Assembly (NCBI RefSeq): GCF_900104795.1
Contig: NZ_FNTG01000001.1
Location: 3,968,001 to 4,032,000, forward strand
DNA: 64,000 nucleotides
Source of the DNA: Burkholderia sp. WP9
Lineage (GTDB): Bacteria > Pseudomonadota > Gammaproteobacteria > Burkholderiales > Burkholderiaceae
Direction of reading: 5' to 3'
Part shown: positions 1-10,494 of the stretch, piece by piece
Numbering within the stretch: position 1 is the first letter of the stretch
How the letters are laid out: the number at the start of each line of letters is the position of its first letter
Translations under genes and position numbers: made by a program
Notes under the pieces: generated by a model
Databases searched by the model: none
Told to the model about the DNA's origin: nothing
Seen by the model: only the letters and a program-made list of their open reading frames with translations

Positions 1-373
1 CGGGCGCGTGAGCCCGGGGCATGACGGCTTATGAGGGGCCCGCTACGGCGCCTGGCGTGTCTGCGGTAGTCAGCGGCACGCGGTGACCGTAGGGCGCGTC
101 TTGCAGCCGCGGCGAAAAGCCGAAGCGGATCACCACGATCGCCGGCTCGTCGAGAGCCGGCGTATCGCTCAATCGGATTTCGGTTCTGATTCGCGGCCGG
201 CTGGAGACTTCCCTGAAACGGGGAATTGAGCGCGCAACGCAGCGTGTCGAGCTGAATGTCGAGGGCAAGACGATCGCCGTCGAATTCGATTAGCGAGTAC
301 CCATGCACCGCGAGACGCGAACTAACCATGACTTCGCAGAGACTGACGGTGCGCGCCGACTCAAGCGTCAAAC
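1..373. other. No firmly supported gene; possible decayed coding remnant
   Basis: This stretch lies downstream of the hemB terminator. On the minus strand one frame (TTG at 268, stop at 29) reads like ordinary protein in its second half (for example EPAIVVIRFGFSPRLQDAPY). A different minus-strand frame reads plausibly just upstream (ATG at 329, AVHGYSLIEFDGDRLAL) and turns arginine-rich where the first frame becomes protein-like. That is the pattern of a frameshifted or partial gene. I could not assign a family, no convincing ribosome binding site is present, and a plus-strand frame ending near 293 also looks protein-like, so strand and even coding status are uncertain. Confidence 0.22.
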
Positions 374-409
374 AAAAAACGGAGGCTCGACTCACCGGCC
401 GGCCTCCGT
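374..409 (-). terminator. Rho-independent terminator of hemB
   Basis: An 8-bp stem (ACGGAGGC at 379-386, GCCTCCGT at 402-409) is followed on the minus strand by six T residues (374-379 on the plus strand are A). It sits about 40 bases after the hemB stop. Confidence 0.85.
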
Positions 410-451
410 TTATCCCAACGTCTGAGCCGCCGCGAAAGGCGGCGTGTCGGG

Positions 452-1541
<1,090 letters not shown>

Positions 1542-1624
1542 GATCGAGCAAGGCGCCTTGCGCTGACCTCCCCGCTTCTCCTCCCTGAGCGGGTGCCTGT
1601 CGTTTTTTCGATTAGGCTGTTTGA

Positions 1625-1651
1625 CCCGCCGTTAAAGCGGCGGGTTTTTTT
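1625..1651 (+). terminator. Strong plus-strand terminator with no annotated upstream gene
   Basis: CCCGCCG (1625-1631) pairs with CGGCGGG (1638-1644) across a 6-base loop and is followed by a run of T on the plus strand. Both flanking genes (hemB, engB) lie on the minus strand, and the minus strand has no T run here. So it serves an unrecognised plus-strand transcript, perhaps a small RNA starting near 1540. Confidence 0.75.
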
Positions 1652-1700
1652 ATGGGCGGCCGCAATAGCGTTTTCTCCTATCCGGCGGCGCTCTCCTCGC

Positions 1701-2354
1701 TTACTGAGGCGCGTCTGCTTCGCCCTTCGCGTCGGGGATCAGCCAGCTTTCGATCAACTCGTGCGCTTCGTCGATACCGACGCGTTTGAGCGCCGAGAAC
1801 AACTGGGCAGTCAATTCCCCGCGATAGCCGGCGGCGCGATATTCAGCCAGACCCTTCTGCGTTGCGCGCAGCGCATTCACGCTTTCCTGGCGGGTCAATT
1901 TGTCGCACTTGGTGAGCAGCGTGTGGATCGGCTTGCCGGTCGGCGCGAACCATTCGATCATGCGGCGATCCAGATCCGTCAACGGGCGGCGCGAGTCCAT
2001 CATCAGGATCATGCCGCGCAATTGCGAGCGCGACTGCAGATAGGTGGACAGCAGCGCTTCCCAATGCGCTTTGGCCGCGCCCGGCACTTCCGCGTAGCCG
2101 TAGCCCGGCAGATCGACCAGATGCGCGGTCGGCTCGTCCGCCTTGCCCACCGAAAAGTAATTGATGTGCTGCGTGCGGCCCGGCGTCTTACTGGCGAAGG
2201 CCAGCCGCTTCTGATTACACAGAATATTGATGGCCGTCGACTTGCCTGCGTTCGAGCGCCCCGCGAAGGCGATCTCGGGTTGCGAAGTGGCCGGCAGATC
2301 ACGCAAGTGATTGACGGTCGTGAAAAAGCGGGATTGGTGGAGCAGGAAGGACAT
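1701..2354 (-). CDS. engB: Ribosome biogenesis GTPase EngB (YihA/YsxC)
   Basis: This is a TrmE-Era-EngA-EngB-septin class GTPase needed for assembly of the large ribosomal subunit. All G motifs are present: G1 GRSNAGKS, G3 DLPGYG, G4 TKCD and the G5 region FSALKRVG. I chose the ATG at 2354 ([11 protein letters not shown], 217 residues), which matches the family's compact N-terminus. The frame stays open upstream to a TTG at 2405, which would add 17 unconserved-looking residues. It is divergent from the cytochrome c4 gene, and the shared upstream region contains a palindromic -10-like sequence. Confidence 0.95.
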   Translation of the reverse strand: MSFLLHQSRFFTTVNHLRDLPATSQPEIAFAGRSNAGKSTAINILCNQKRLAFASKTPGRTQHINYFSVGKADEPTAHLVDLPGYGYAEVPGAAKAHWEALLSTYLQSRSQLRGMILMMDSRRPLTDLDRRMIEWFAPTGKPIHTLLTKCDKLTRQESVNALRATQKGLAEYRAAGYRGELTAQLFSALKRVGIDEAHELIESWLIPDAKGEADAPQ

Positions 2355-2435
2355 GATCAGGCCAGGATTCGAGACGCCGGGGAACCCGGAGTGGGGACGG
2401 GTCAAGCCCGACTGGCGTCTTAGCGATTAGCGAGT

Positions 2436-2447
2436 TATTGTACAATA
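2436..2447. promoter_or_regulatory. Palindromic -10-like element between engB and cytochrome c4
   Basis: TATTGTACAATA is a perfect 12-bp palindrome in the divergent intergenic region, so each strand carries a TACAAT hexamer. No clear -35 is visible at 16-18 bases. It may be overlapping divergent promoters or a small operator. Confidence 0.35.
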
Positions 2448-2619
2448 CGATGGTTTACTGAAAACCTGAGGGGGCCAGCCCACGTGCCTTGGCGGCTCCT
2501 GGCGGTCACTCGGTCGCCGTCGTATTTTGCAAAACCTTCAAGAAAAACGCCGGGCCTGGCGCGATGCGGCAGGTTTGGGGGCTCTCTAAAAATCCCACAA
2601 GACGAGACAGGGTGTGCGA

Positions 2620-3273
2620 ATGAATCGACTGAGCAAGACTCTGATGGTGCTTCATGTAGCGGCAGGTCTTTCAGGTTTGGCAATTCAGGCACGAGCAGCA
2701 GATCCGGCAAAGCCGGACGTCAATCGGGGGCAGGCAATCGCGGTGCAGGTTTGCGCGTCGTGTCACGGCGCGGACGGCAACAGTGCCGGCGGCGCGTATC
2801 CGAAGCTGGCGGGCCAACACCCTGAGTATCTCGTCAAGCAGCTCAAGGATTTCAAAACGCAGCCGGGCGCCAAGCAGCCGGCGCGCAACAATGCGATCAT
2901 GGCGGGCATGGCGGCGGCGCTCTCCGATCAGGACATGGTCAATGTCGCGGCTTATTTCGCGGCGCAGACCCCGAAGCCTGGTTACGCGCACAACAAAGAC
3001 ACTGTTCCGCTAGGACAGAAGATTTATCGCGGCGGGATTGCCGACAAGGGCGTACCGGCATGCGCAAGCTGCCACGGGCCGACCGGTCAGGGAATTCCGT
3101 CGCAGTATCCGCGGCTGTCGGGACAGTGGTCGGAATACACGGTGGCGCAGTTGCTGGCGTTCACGCAAGGTCCTGGCGCACGGAACAACAACGAGGCGAT
3201 GCATGCCATTGCAACGCGTCTGTCGGACAGCGAGATCAAGGCTGTAGCCGATTACATCGCGGGCTTGCACTAG
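2620..3273 (+). CDS. Periplasmic diheme cytochrome c4
   Basis: This is an electron carrier of the c4 family, delivering electrons to terminal oxidases on the periplasmic side. It has a signal peptide (cleavage near ARA-AD, residues 25-28) and two homologous class I cytochrome domains. Each has a CASCH haem-binding motif (residues 45-49 and 148-152) and a candidate axial methionine (about M94 or M97, and M194). I prefer the ATG at 2620 (MNRLSKTL, 217 residues). A GTG two codons upstream is also in frame. The next genes encode the System II machinery that attaches haem to such proteins. A terminator after it suggests a separate transcript. Confidence 0.93.
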   Translation: MNRLSKTLMVLHVAAGLSGLAIQARAADPAKPDVNRGQAIAVQVCASCHGADGNSAGGAYPKLAGQHPEYLVKQLKDFKTQPGAKQPARNNAIMAGMAAALSDQDMVNVAAYFAAQTPKPGYAHNKDTVPLGQKIYRGGIADKGVPACASCHGPTGQGIPSQYPRLSGQWSEYTVAQLLAFTQGPGARNNNEAMHAIATRLSDSEIKAVADYIAGLH

Positions 3274-3329
3274 GAATAGGAAGCCCGTACGCAAGTGCAA
3301 CCGGCCCGGCGAGGCCGGTACCAAACAAG

Positions 3330-3375
3330 AAAAGGGTGGGGGCGTCGTGCCTACGACAGCCCTTCACCCTTTTTT
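3330..3375 (+). terminator. Terminator after cytochrome c4
   Basis: AAAAGGGTG (3330-3338) pairs with CACCCTTTT, followed by further T residues (3365-3375). The loop contains a secondary GTCGT/ACGAC stem. It lies directly before the resB ribosome binding site. Confidence 0.8.
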
Positions 3376-3395
3376 GCTGTTCAGTCGGAGTATGA

Positions 3396-5618
3396 ATGAG
3401 CGTCACCACGTCGGGTTTGCAGTCGAAGTCGGGCAATCGCATTACGCGCAGCGTCATCGAAGTCTTGAGTTCGATGCGTTTTGCCATTTCGTTGCTCGTG
3501 ATTCTGTCGATCGCCAGCATTATCGGCACCGTCCTCACGCAGGACGATCCGTATCCCAATTACGTCAATCAGTTCGGCCCGTTCTGGGCGGACATCTTCC
3601 GCTCGCTGAGCCTGTACACGGTGTACAGCTCGTGGTGGTTCATGCTGATTCTCGGCTTCCTGATGGTGTCGGTGTCGCTGTGCGTGATCCGCAACGCGCC
3701 GAAAATGGTCGCCGACGCGAAGAGCTGGAAGGACAAAGTCCGCGAAGGCAGCTTGCGCGCGTTCCATCACAAGGGCGAGTTCGCGGTGCAGGGCACGCGT
3801 GCAGAGACCTCGGCCGCGCTCGCCAAACTCTCGGGCAGGCTCGGCTACAAGTTCGTCACGCGTGAGTCCGAAGGCGCGACCCTGATCGCCGCCAAACGTG
3901 GCGCGCTGACCAAGTTCGGCTACATCTCGGCTCACCTTGCGATCGTGGTGATCTGTCTGGGCGGTTTGCTCGACAGCAATCTGCCGATCAAGCTGCAAAT
4001 GTGGCTATTCGACAAGTCGCCGATCCGCGCCAACACGGTGATCAACGAGATTCCGCCGGAACACCGTTTGTCGCAATCGAATCCCACGTTCCGCGGCTAC
4101 GCATGGGTTCCGGAAGGGCAGCACGTTTCCACGGCGATTCTGAACCAGCCGGACGGCTCGCTGATCCAGGACCTGCCGTTTTCGATCGAGCTGAACAAAT
4201 TCATCGTCGACTATTACTCGACGGGCATGCCGAAGCTGTTCGCGAGCGACATCGTGGTGGTGGATCACAAGACCGGCGCGCGCGTGCCGGCCCGCGTCGA
4301 AGTGAACCAGCCGTTCACCTACGACGGCGTGTCGATCTATCAGTCGAGCTTCCAGGACGGCGGCTCGCAAATGCAGATGACGGCCTACCCGATGAGCGGC
4401 GCCAGCGCGAAGAGCGCGCCGTTCGGCGGCACGATCGGCGGCAATGCGCCGTTGAGCACGGCCACGCCGCTTGCGGACGGCCAGACGGTGGAATTCACCG
4501 ATTTCCGCGCGATCAACGTCGAAAACATCCAGAACGGCAGCGGCCAGACCGATGCGCGCGGCGTCGCGGCGCACCGCACGTTGAAAGAAGCGTTCGACGA
4601 GCGTCTCGGCTCCGGCGCCAAGACCTCGAAGCCGCTCGATCTGCACAATGTCGGCCCGTCGGTGCAATACAAGGTGCGCGACAAGGACGGCCAGGCGCGC
4701 GAATACAACAACTACATGCTGCCGGTAGACGTCTCGGGCGAAAAGATGTTTCTCGCCGGCATGCGCGTGAATCCGGACGATCCGTTCCGCTACCTGCGCA
4801 TTCCCGCCGACAGCGGCGGCACGGTCAAGGACTGGATGAATCTGCGCGCCACGCTGGAGGATCCGGCCATGCGCGCCTCGGCCGCTCACCGTTTCGCGCT
4901 GCGCTCGGTGCCCGGTTCGAACACCGAATTGCAGCAGCATCTTGAAGAAAGCGCGTTGCGCGTGCTGACCCTTTTTGCTGGCGCGGATAACAGTATCAAG
5001 ATGCCGAACGGCCAGCCGGTCGGCGGCTTCCAGGCGATTGCCGGCTTTATCGACCATTCGGTGCCGAAGGGCGAGCAGGAAAAGGCGGCCGGGTTGCTGC
5101 TGCGCATGCTGGAAGGCTCCACGTGGGATCTGTACCAACTGTCCCGCCAGCAACTCGGCGAGCCCGAAGCGGTGGCCAATGCAGACGCCAGCCGCTTCAT
5201 CCAGAGCTCGATCAACGCGATATCCGACAGCTTTTTGTATGGATCGCCGGTCTACTTGCAGCTGGACTCCTTCAAGCAGGTGCAAGCTTCGGTATTTCAG
5301 TTGACGCGCGCGCCGGGCAAAAAAGTCGTGTATCTTGGCAGCCTGCTCCTCGTGTTGGGCATCTTTTCGATGTTCTATGTCCGCGAACGGCGCCTGTGGT
5401 TCTGGCTCAAAGACACGGATCACGGCACGAACGTCGTGATGGCGATGTCGAGCGCGCGCAAGACGCTCGATTTCGAGAAAGAGTTCGTTCAGACGCGCGA
5501 CGCCGTAGGCGCCGCACTGGGCGCCAAACTCACTGAAGCATCCGACGCCGCCAGCGCTTCCGACAAATCCGGCAACGCCGGCGCGCCGTCCGCAAGCTCA
5601 CAAGATTCGACCCGGTAA
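3396..5618 (+). CDS. resB: System II cytochrome c biogenesis protein ResB (Ccs1)
   Basis: This is the membrane scaffold of the System II cytochrome c synthase. With CcsA it moves haem across the inner membrane and joins it to apocytochrome CXXCH motifs. Of 740 residues, an N-terminal pair of membrane segments (about 28-48 and 78-98) and a third near 175-195 precede a large periplasmic domain. A last segment near 645-665 is followed by a cytosolic tail rich in Ala, Ser and Asp. GGAG lies 5 bases before the ATG. The gene ends 4 bases before ccsA, so the two form an operon. Confidence 0.95.
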   Translation: MSVTTSGLQSKSGNRITRSVIEVLSSMRFAISLLVILSIASIIGTVLTQDDPYPNYVNQFGPFWADIFRSLSLYTVYSSWWFMLILGFLMVSVSLCVIRNAPKMVADAKSWKDKVREGSLRAFHHKGEFAVQGTRAETSAALAKLSGRLGYKFVTRESEGATLIAAKRGALTKFGYISAHLAIVVICLGGLLDSNLPIKLQMWLFDKSPIRANTVINEIPPEHRLSQSNPTFRGYAWVPEGQHVSTAILNQPDGSLIQDLPFSIELNKFIVDYYSTGMPKLFASDIVVVDHKTGARVPARVEVNQPFTYDGVSIYQSSFQDGGSQMQMTAYPMSGASAKSAPFGGTIGGNAPLSTATPLADGQTVEFTDFRAINVENIQNGSGQTDARGVAAHRTLKEAFDERLGSGAKTSKPLDLHNVGPSVQYKVRDKDGQAREYNNYMLPVDVSGEKMFLAGMRVNPDDPFRYLRIPADSGGTVKDWMNLRATLEDPAMRASAAHRFALRSVPGSNTELQQHLEESALRVLTLFAGADNSIKMPNGQPVGGFQAIAGFIDHSVPKGEQEKAAGLLLRMLEGSTWDLYQLSRQQLGEPEAVANADASRFIQSSINAISDSFLYGSPVYLQLDSFKQVQASVFQLTRAPGKKVVYLGSLLLVLGIFSMFYVRERRLWFWLKDTDHGTNVVMAMSSARKTLDFEKEFVQTRDAVGAALGAKLTEASDAASASDKSGNAGAPSASSQDSTR

Positions 5619-5622
5619 GATC

Positions 5623-6834
5623 ATGGACTTGACTCAGGTTTCCTCCTCCTCCTCTTCACCCTCGCGGCCCAAGAAGGCGCCCGCGAGTGAAGCGCCCAAC
5701 CTTGCCCAGTACGACGAGCGGCCGTTTCTGAAACGGCTCGGTATCGTCGACTGGCTGTTTGCCCTCGCGATGGTCGCGGGCGCCGGGTTTGCGCTATCGC
5801 GCTACCACCCGTTCATGAATTACTACGACAAGCTGGTGCTCTGCTGCGCCGTGCCGGTGTTCGTGGTGCTCGGCTGGCGCTGGAAACCGGTGCGCCCGCT
5901 GATGGTGGGGATCGCGGCGCTGTCGCTGCTGGCCATCCAGATCTATCACGGTGATCTGAGCCGCGCGGACAACGCGTTCTTCCTCAAGTACTTCCTGTCG
6001 AGCCAGTCCGCGATTCTGTGGATGAGCGCGCTCTTCGTGTTCGCCACCGTGTTCTACTGGATCGGCCTGCTGTCACGTTCGCCGACCGGCGCGGCGATCG
6101 GCTCGAAGATGACGTGGGCGGCCGTGCTGATGGGCTTTGTCGGCCTGATGGTGCGCTGGTACGAGTCGTACCTGATCGGCGCGGATGTGGGTCATATTCC
6201 TATCTCGAACCTGTACGAAGTGTTCGTGCTGTTCAGCCTGATCACGGCGCTTTTCTACCTGTACTACGAGCAGCACTACAACACGCGGGCGCTTGGCGCG
6301 TTCGTGCTGCTGGTGATCAGCGCCGCGGTCGGCTTCCTGATGTGGTACTCGGTGGCGCGCGACGCGCAGCAGATTCAGCCGCTGGTTCCTGCGCTGCAAA
6401 GCTGGTGGATGAAGATTCACGTGCCGGCCAACTTCATCGGTTATGGCAGCTTCGCGCTGTCGGCCATGGTGGGCGTCGCGTATCTGGCCAAAGAGCGCGG
6501 CGTGCTGGCTGACCGCCTGCCGGCGCTCGAAGTGCTCGATGACGTGATGTACAAGTCGATCGCCGTCGGTTTTGCATTCTTCACAATCGCGACGATTCTC
6601 GGCGCGCTGTGGGCCGCTGAAGCCTGGGGCGGCTACTGGAGCTGGGACCCGAAGGAAACGTGGGCGCTGATCGTCTGGCTGAACTATGCAGCGTGGCTGC
6701 ATATGCGCCTCATGAAGGGGCTGCGCGGCACGGTCGCGGCATGGTGGGCGTTGACCGGCCTGCTGGTGACGACCTTCGCCTTCCTGGGCGTCAACATGTT
6801 CCTGTCGGGCTTGCATAGCTACGGCAAGCTGTAA
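5623..6834 (+). CDS. ccsA: System II cytochrome c biogenesis protein CcsA (ResC; also annotated CcsB)
   Basis: This polytopic haem-handling protein partners ResB. The tryptophan-rich motif WGGYWSWDPKE, which presents periplasmic haem, is at residues 335-345. Likely flanking haem-ligand histidines lie at the ends of neighbouring helices (for example H266 and H397). The 403 residues include about eight membrane segments after a soluble serine-rich N-terminus. The start lies 4 bases after the resB stop, so its ribosome binding site is inside the end of resB. The name is inconsistent between databases: CcsA in the Bordetella literature, CcsB in the TIGR family. Confidence 0.96.
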   Translation: MDLTQVSSSSSSPSRPKKAPASEAPNLAQYDERPFLKRLGIVDWLFALAMVAGAGFALSRYHPFMNYYDKLVLCCAVPVFVVLGWRWKPVRPLMVGIAALSLLAIQIYHGDLSRADNAFFLKYFLSSQSAILWMSALFVFATVFYWIGLLSRSPTGAAIGSKMTWAAVLMGFVGLMVRWYESYLIGADVGHIPISNLYEVFVLFSLITALFYLYYEQHYNTRALGAFVLLVISAAVGFLMWYSVARDAQQIQPLVPALQSWWMKIHVPANFIGYGSFALSAMVGVAYLAKERGVLADRLPALEVLDDVMYKSIAVGFAFFTIATILGALWAAEAWGGYWSWDPKETWALIVWLNYAAWLHMRLMKGLRGTVAAWWALTGLLVTTFAFLGVNMFLSGLHSYGKL

Positions 6835-6857
6835 GATTTGCCGCTCTGACCCGACTG

Positions 6858-6892
6858 AAAACCGCCGTGTGCTGCGCACCGGCGGTTTTTTT
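6858..6892 (+). terminator. Terminator of the resB-ccsA operon
   Basis: ACCGCCG (6861-6867) pairs with CGGCGGT (6880-6886) across a 12-base loop, followed by seven T residues. It begins about 24 bases after the ccsA stop. Confidence 0.85.
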
Positions 6893-7031
6893 ATGGCTGG
6901 CGGAATATTCGCTGCATCCAGAGTGTTCGCCCTGACAGTACCTATGGATGACGGGACGGACGCCCGGACGAGCGATCATCACTATGGCCCCGTAAGATGC
7001 ATAGACCGATGGGCCGGCAAGGAGCACCACG

Positions 7032-8027
7032 ATGTGGATCAAGCGTAGCGACAGAATTCAACTCAACGGCGACGACATTGCGCGCAGCGAAATCACGCCG
7101 CAGCGTGTCTTTCAGAACCGTCGGCGCGTGTTGCAGGCGGCCGGCGCGGCGGCGCTCGGCAGTTTGATCGGCGTGAACGGCGAGGCGTTGGCGGCTTACA
7201 CGTCGCCGGATCCGAAGGCGCAAAAGCTGGCGGCGAAAACCAACACCCGATTCGTCGCGCTCGACAAGATCACGCCGTACAAAGACATCACTACGTATAA
7301 CAACTACTACGAATTCGGCACCGACAAGGCCGATCCCGCGCACAACGCCGGGACGCTGCGGCCGCATCCGTGGAAGGTGAGCGTCGAGGGCGAGATCAAG
7401 AATCCGAAGGTCTACGACATAGACGAATTGCTCAAGCTCGCGCCGCTCGAAGAGCGCGTGTACAGGTTGCGCTGCGTGGAAGGCTGGTCGATGGTGATTC
7501 CGTGGATCGGCGTGCCGCTCTCGGAGTTGATCAAGCGTGTGCAGCCGACTGGCAACGCCAAATACGTGCAGTTCATCACGTTGGCCGATCCGTCGCAAAT
7601 GCCCGGGCTGTCGACGCCCGTGCTCGATTGGCCGTACTCCGAAGGTCTGCGCATGGACGAAGCAATGAATCCGCTGACGTTGCTCACCATGGGCCTCTAC
7701 GGTCAGGTCCTGCCCAATCAGAACGGCGCGCCGGTGCGCGTCGTGGTGCCGTGGAAATATGGCTTCAAGAGCGCGAAATCACTGGTGAAAATCCGTTTCC
7801 TCGACAAGCAGCCGCCGACCAGTTGGAACACGTATGCGTCGAACGAATACGGCTTTTATTCGAACGTGAATCCGAATGTCGATCACCCGCGCTGGAGTCA
7901 GGCGACCGAGCGGCGTATCGGCGAGGACGGTTTCTTCACACCCAAGCGTAAGACGTTGATGTTCAACGGTTACGGCGATCAGGTCGCATCGCTTTATCAG
8001 GGCATGGACCTGAAGAAAAATTTCTGA
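7032..8027 (+). CDS. msrP: Periplasmic methionine sulfoxide reductase, molybdopterin catalytic subunit MsrP (YedY)
   Basis: It repairs oxidised methionine in envelope proteins, taking electrons from the membrane haem protein MsrQ. The N-terminus has a twin-arginine export signal ([14 protein letters not shown], arginines at 30-32), as expected for a protein that folds around its cofactor before export. The conserved cysteine ligand to molybdenum is C148 in [15 protein letters not shown]. It has the usual length at 331 residues. A strong AAGGAG precedes the ATG. msrQ follows 11 bases later. Confidence 0.96.
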   Translation: MWIKRSDRIQLNGDDIARSEITPQRVFQNRRRVLQAAGAAALGSLIGVNGEALAAYTSPDPKAQKLAAKTNTRFVALDKITPYKDITTYNNYYEFGTDKADPAHNAGTLRPHPWKVSVEGEIKNPKVYDIDELLKLAPLEERVYRLRCVEGWSMVIPWIGVPLSELIKRVQPTGNAKYVQFITLADPSQMPGLSTPVLDWPYSEGLRMDEAMNPLTLLTMGLYGQVLPNQNGAPVRVVVPWKYGFKSAKSLVKIRFLDKQPPTSWNTYASNEYGFYSNVNPNVDHPRWSQATERRIGEDGFFTPKRKTLMFNGYGDQVASLYQGMDLKKNF

Positions 8028-8038
8028 GCGACGCGAGC

Positions 8039-8740
8039 ATGGCTTCCGATACGCAACCTGTTACCCAGACCGAACGCACAGTGCCACGTGCGCAGGCGTC
8101 CGCGTCCGCGTCGAACGCGAAGCGGGCGGCAACCGGGGCGCGCTGGATCGTGCCGGCCAAAGTCGTCGTATTCATCGCGGCGTGGTATCCGCTTGCGCGT
8201 ATCGTGGTGTTCGGCTTGACTGACCGGCTCGGTGCGAATCCGATCGAGTTCATCACGCGTTCGACGGGTCTGTGGACGCTCGTCTTTCTCTGCATCACGC
8301 TGGCCGTGACGCCGTTGCGGCGGCTCACCGGCGTCGCCGCATTCGTGCGCTTTCGCCGGATGCTTGGGCTCTACGCGTTCTTTTACGCGACGCTGCATTT
8401 CACCACTTACCTGTGGTTCGACAAGTGGTTCGATGTCGCCGAGATTATCAAGGACATCGGCAAGCGGCCGTTCATCACGGTGGGGTTCGCGGCATTCGTG
8501 TTGCTGATCGTGTTGGCCGTGACGTCGCCGCGCGCGATGGTGCGCAAACTCGGGCGCCGTTGGCAGATGCTGCATCGGTTCATCTATGCGATCGGTGCGC
8601 TCGCGATCCTGCACTTCTGGTGGATGAAGGCGGGCAAACACGATCTGATCTTGCCGAAGATTTACGGTGCGATCATGGTGGCGTTGCTCGGCTGGCGTTT
8701 GCTTGTCTGGTTGCGTGACAGGATGTCAAAGGCGCGTTGA
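8039..8740 (+). CDS. msrQ: Membrane haem subunit MsrQ (YedZ) of the methionine sulfoxide reductase
   Basis: This ferric-reductase-like integral membrane protein passes electrons from the quinone pool or flavin to MsrP. The 233 residues begin with a soluble Ala/Ser-rich segment of about 35 residues, followed by about six membrane helices. Histidines suited to haem b ligation lie in YATLHFTTYLWF and MLHRFIYAIGALAILHFWW. The ATG at 8039 overlaps the end of the msrP spacer, and the two genes are co-directional. A strong bidirectional terminator follows. Confidence 0.95.
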   Translation: MASDTQPVTQTERTVPRAQASASASNAKRAATGARWIVPAKVVVFIAAWYPLARIVVFGLTDRLGANPIEFITRSTGLWTLVFLCITLAVTPLRRLTGVAAFVRFRRMLGLYAFFYATLHFTTYLWFDKWFDVAEIIKDIGKRPFITVGFAAFVLLIVLAVTSPRAMVRKLGRRWQMLHRFIYAIGALAILHFWWMKAGKHDLILPKIYGAIMVALLGWRLLVWLRDRMSKAR

Positions 8741-8776
8741 CCCGCCGCGAACCCCGGCCGTCGATCAAGCAAACAA

Positions 8777-8814
8777 AAAAAGAGGCGATGCCGCAGCGGC
8801 ATCGCCTCTTTTAC
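8777..8814. terminator. Bidirectional terminator between msrQ and lysA
   Basis: A near-perfect 13-bp stem (GAGGCGATGCCGC at 8782-8794 with its complement at 8796-8808) is flanked by an A run on the left and a T run on the right. It therefore works for both convergent genes. Confidence 0.9.
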
Positions 8815-8845
8815 GTTGCGCACCGATTGACGCGAAGTATGACGT

Positions 8846-10108
8846 TTACGCCGGCAAAATCGTTTCGCCCGCAAACAGCTGTTGCACCTCTTCGCGCGCG
8901 CGAACCACATGCACCTGTGTACCATCAACCATCACCTCGGCCGCGCGCGGACGGGTGTTGTAGTTCGAGCTCATCACAAAGCCGTATGCGCCGGCCGAGC
9001 GGATCGCCAGCAGATCGCCCGGTTCGACCGCCAGCAGGCGTTCGCGGCCGAGCCAGTCGCCGCTCTCGCAAACCGGACCGACCACGTCATACACGTGAGC
9101 CGGCACATCGCGCTTCACGACCGGGTCGATTGCGTGATACGCCTCGTACATGGCAGGACGCGCCAGATCGGTCATGGCCGCGTCGACGATCGCGAAATTC
9201 TTTTCCGCGCCCGGCTTTAGAAACTCGACGCGCGTAAGCAGCACGCCGGCGTTGCCGACCAGCGACCGACCTGGTTCGAAATACACTTCGCGATGGCCGT
9301 GGCCGCGCGCTTCGATGCGATCCAGCACGGTGCGCACGAATTCGCCGATTTCCGGCGGCGTTTCGTCGTCGTACGTGATGCCGAGACCGCCGCCCACGTC
9401 GATATGGCGAATCTTCACGCCGTCCTGCTCGATCTGCTCGACCAGTTCCAGAACCTTGTCGACCGCGTCCAGATACGGCGCGACCTCCGTGATCTGCGAG
9501 CCGATATGGCAGTCGATACCGACCACCTCGAGATTCGCCATCGCCGCGGCTGCCTGGTACGTGGCGCGCGCGTCTTCGAAGGCGACGCCGAACTTGTTCG
9601 ACTTCAGTCCGGTGGAAATATAGGGATGCGTCTTAGCGTCGACGTCCGGATTCACCCGCAGCGAGACGGGCGCCTTCTTGCCCATTTCGGCGGCGACCGC
9701 ATTCAGGCGGTCCAGCTCAGGGATCGATTCGACGTTGAAGCATTTCACGCCGGCTGCGAGTGCGTCGCGCATTTCGTCCGCGTTCTTGCCGACGCCGGAA
9801 AACACCGTGTTTTCCGCTTTGCCGCCGGCGGCGAGCACGCGTGCCAGTTCGCCGCCCGAAACGATGTCGAAGCCGGCGCCGAGGCGCGCGAACACGTTCA
9901 GCACCGCGAGGTTGCTATTGGCCTTGACGGCGACGTGCACGCTCGCGCGGCGGCCGGCGCAAGCACCTGCGTAGGCGTTCCACGCAGCGGTGAGTGCGGC
10001 GCGCGAATACACGTAGAGCGGCGTGCTGAACTGCTCGGCGAGAGAGACGGCGGACACGCCTTCGGCGTGCAGCACGCCGTCGACGTAGTCAAATGCGGAT
10101 CGAGTCAT
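8846..10108 (-). CDS. lysA: Diaminopimelate decarboxylase
   Basis: This PLP enzyme makes L-lysine from meso-diaminopimelate in the last step of lysine synthesis. It is a group IV decarboxylase with the alanine-racemase fold. PLP binds K62 (VHVAVKANSN). The glycine-rich phosphate loop is VGGGLGI, and the catalytic cysteine from the partner subunit is C347 (GPVCESGDWLG). It has the usual length at 420 residues. It starts 9 bases after lptM ends, so lptM-lysA is one transcript, the order commonly seen in proteobacteria. Confidence 0.97.
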   Translation of the reverse strand: MTRSAFDYVDGVLHAEGVSAVSLAEQFSTPLYVYSRAALTAAWNAYAGACAGRRASVHVAVKANSNLAVLNVFARLGAGFDIVSGGELARVLAAGGKAENTVFSGVGKNADEMRDALAAGVKCFNVESIPELDRLNAVAAEMGKKAPVSLRVNPDVDAKTHPYISTGLKSNKFGVAFEDARATYQAAAAMANLEVVGIDCHIGSQITEVAPYLDAVDKVLELVEQIEQDGVKIRHIDVGGGLGITYDDETPPEIGEFVRTVLDRIEARGHGHREVYFEPGRSLVGNAGVLLTRVEFLKPGAEKNFAIVDAAMTDLARPAMYEAYHAIDPVVKRDVPAHVYDVVGPVCESGDWLGRERLLAVEPGDLLAIRSAGAYGFVMSSNYNTRPRAAEVMVDGTQVHVVRAREEVQQLFAGETILPA

Positions 10109-10117
10109 GCGAAAGTC

Positions 10118-10459
10118 TTATTGAGCGGGGGTGACGGCAGAAGCAGGCAGCGGCGCCGACGGAGCGGATGCGGCGGAGGTGGGCGGCGCGGCGAGTTCGT
10201 TTTCCGGCGCCAACGAAAGCGGTGTGCCGGAGGTATCCGGAACGGTGCTCATGTCGGTGGATGTTGCCGGGGCTGAATGTGCGACCTCCGGCGGCGTTTG
10301 CGTGCGATCGATCGGCTTGGCCGGTAGCGGCGGCACGGTGGGCAAATAGAGCGAACCGCGTTGTCCGCAGCCAGCGAGTGCACAACCTGCGAGAATGGCT
10401 AAAACCGCTACAATCGCGCGGCCGGGCGCCGCCGCGCGCATCCGAGATACGACTCGCAT
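10118..10459 (-). CDS. lptM: LptM-type small lipoprotein (LPS translocon assembly factor family)
   Basis: This 113-residue lipoprotein has the hallmark LptM/YifL segment LAGCGQRGSLYLP directly after the signal peptide. In E. coli LptM helps mature the LptD-LptE LPS translocon in the outer membrane. Two cysteines fit a lipobox (C26 and C31). The family pattern points to C31 as the lipidated one. The rest is a Pro/Ser/Ala-rich tail of low complexity, longer than in E. coli. It is the first gene of the lptM-lysA unit and is divergent from cyaY with only 35 bases between them. Confidence 0.85.
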   Translation of the reverse strand: MRVVSRMRAAAPGRAIVAVLAILAGCALAGCGQRGSLYLPTVPPLPAKPIDRTQTPPEVAHSAPATSTDMSTVPDTSGTPLSLAPENELAAPPTSAASAPSAPLPASAVTPAQ

Positions 10460-10494
10460 GACTGTCCCTGAATAAATAATCGATGGAGTTTAGC

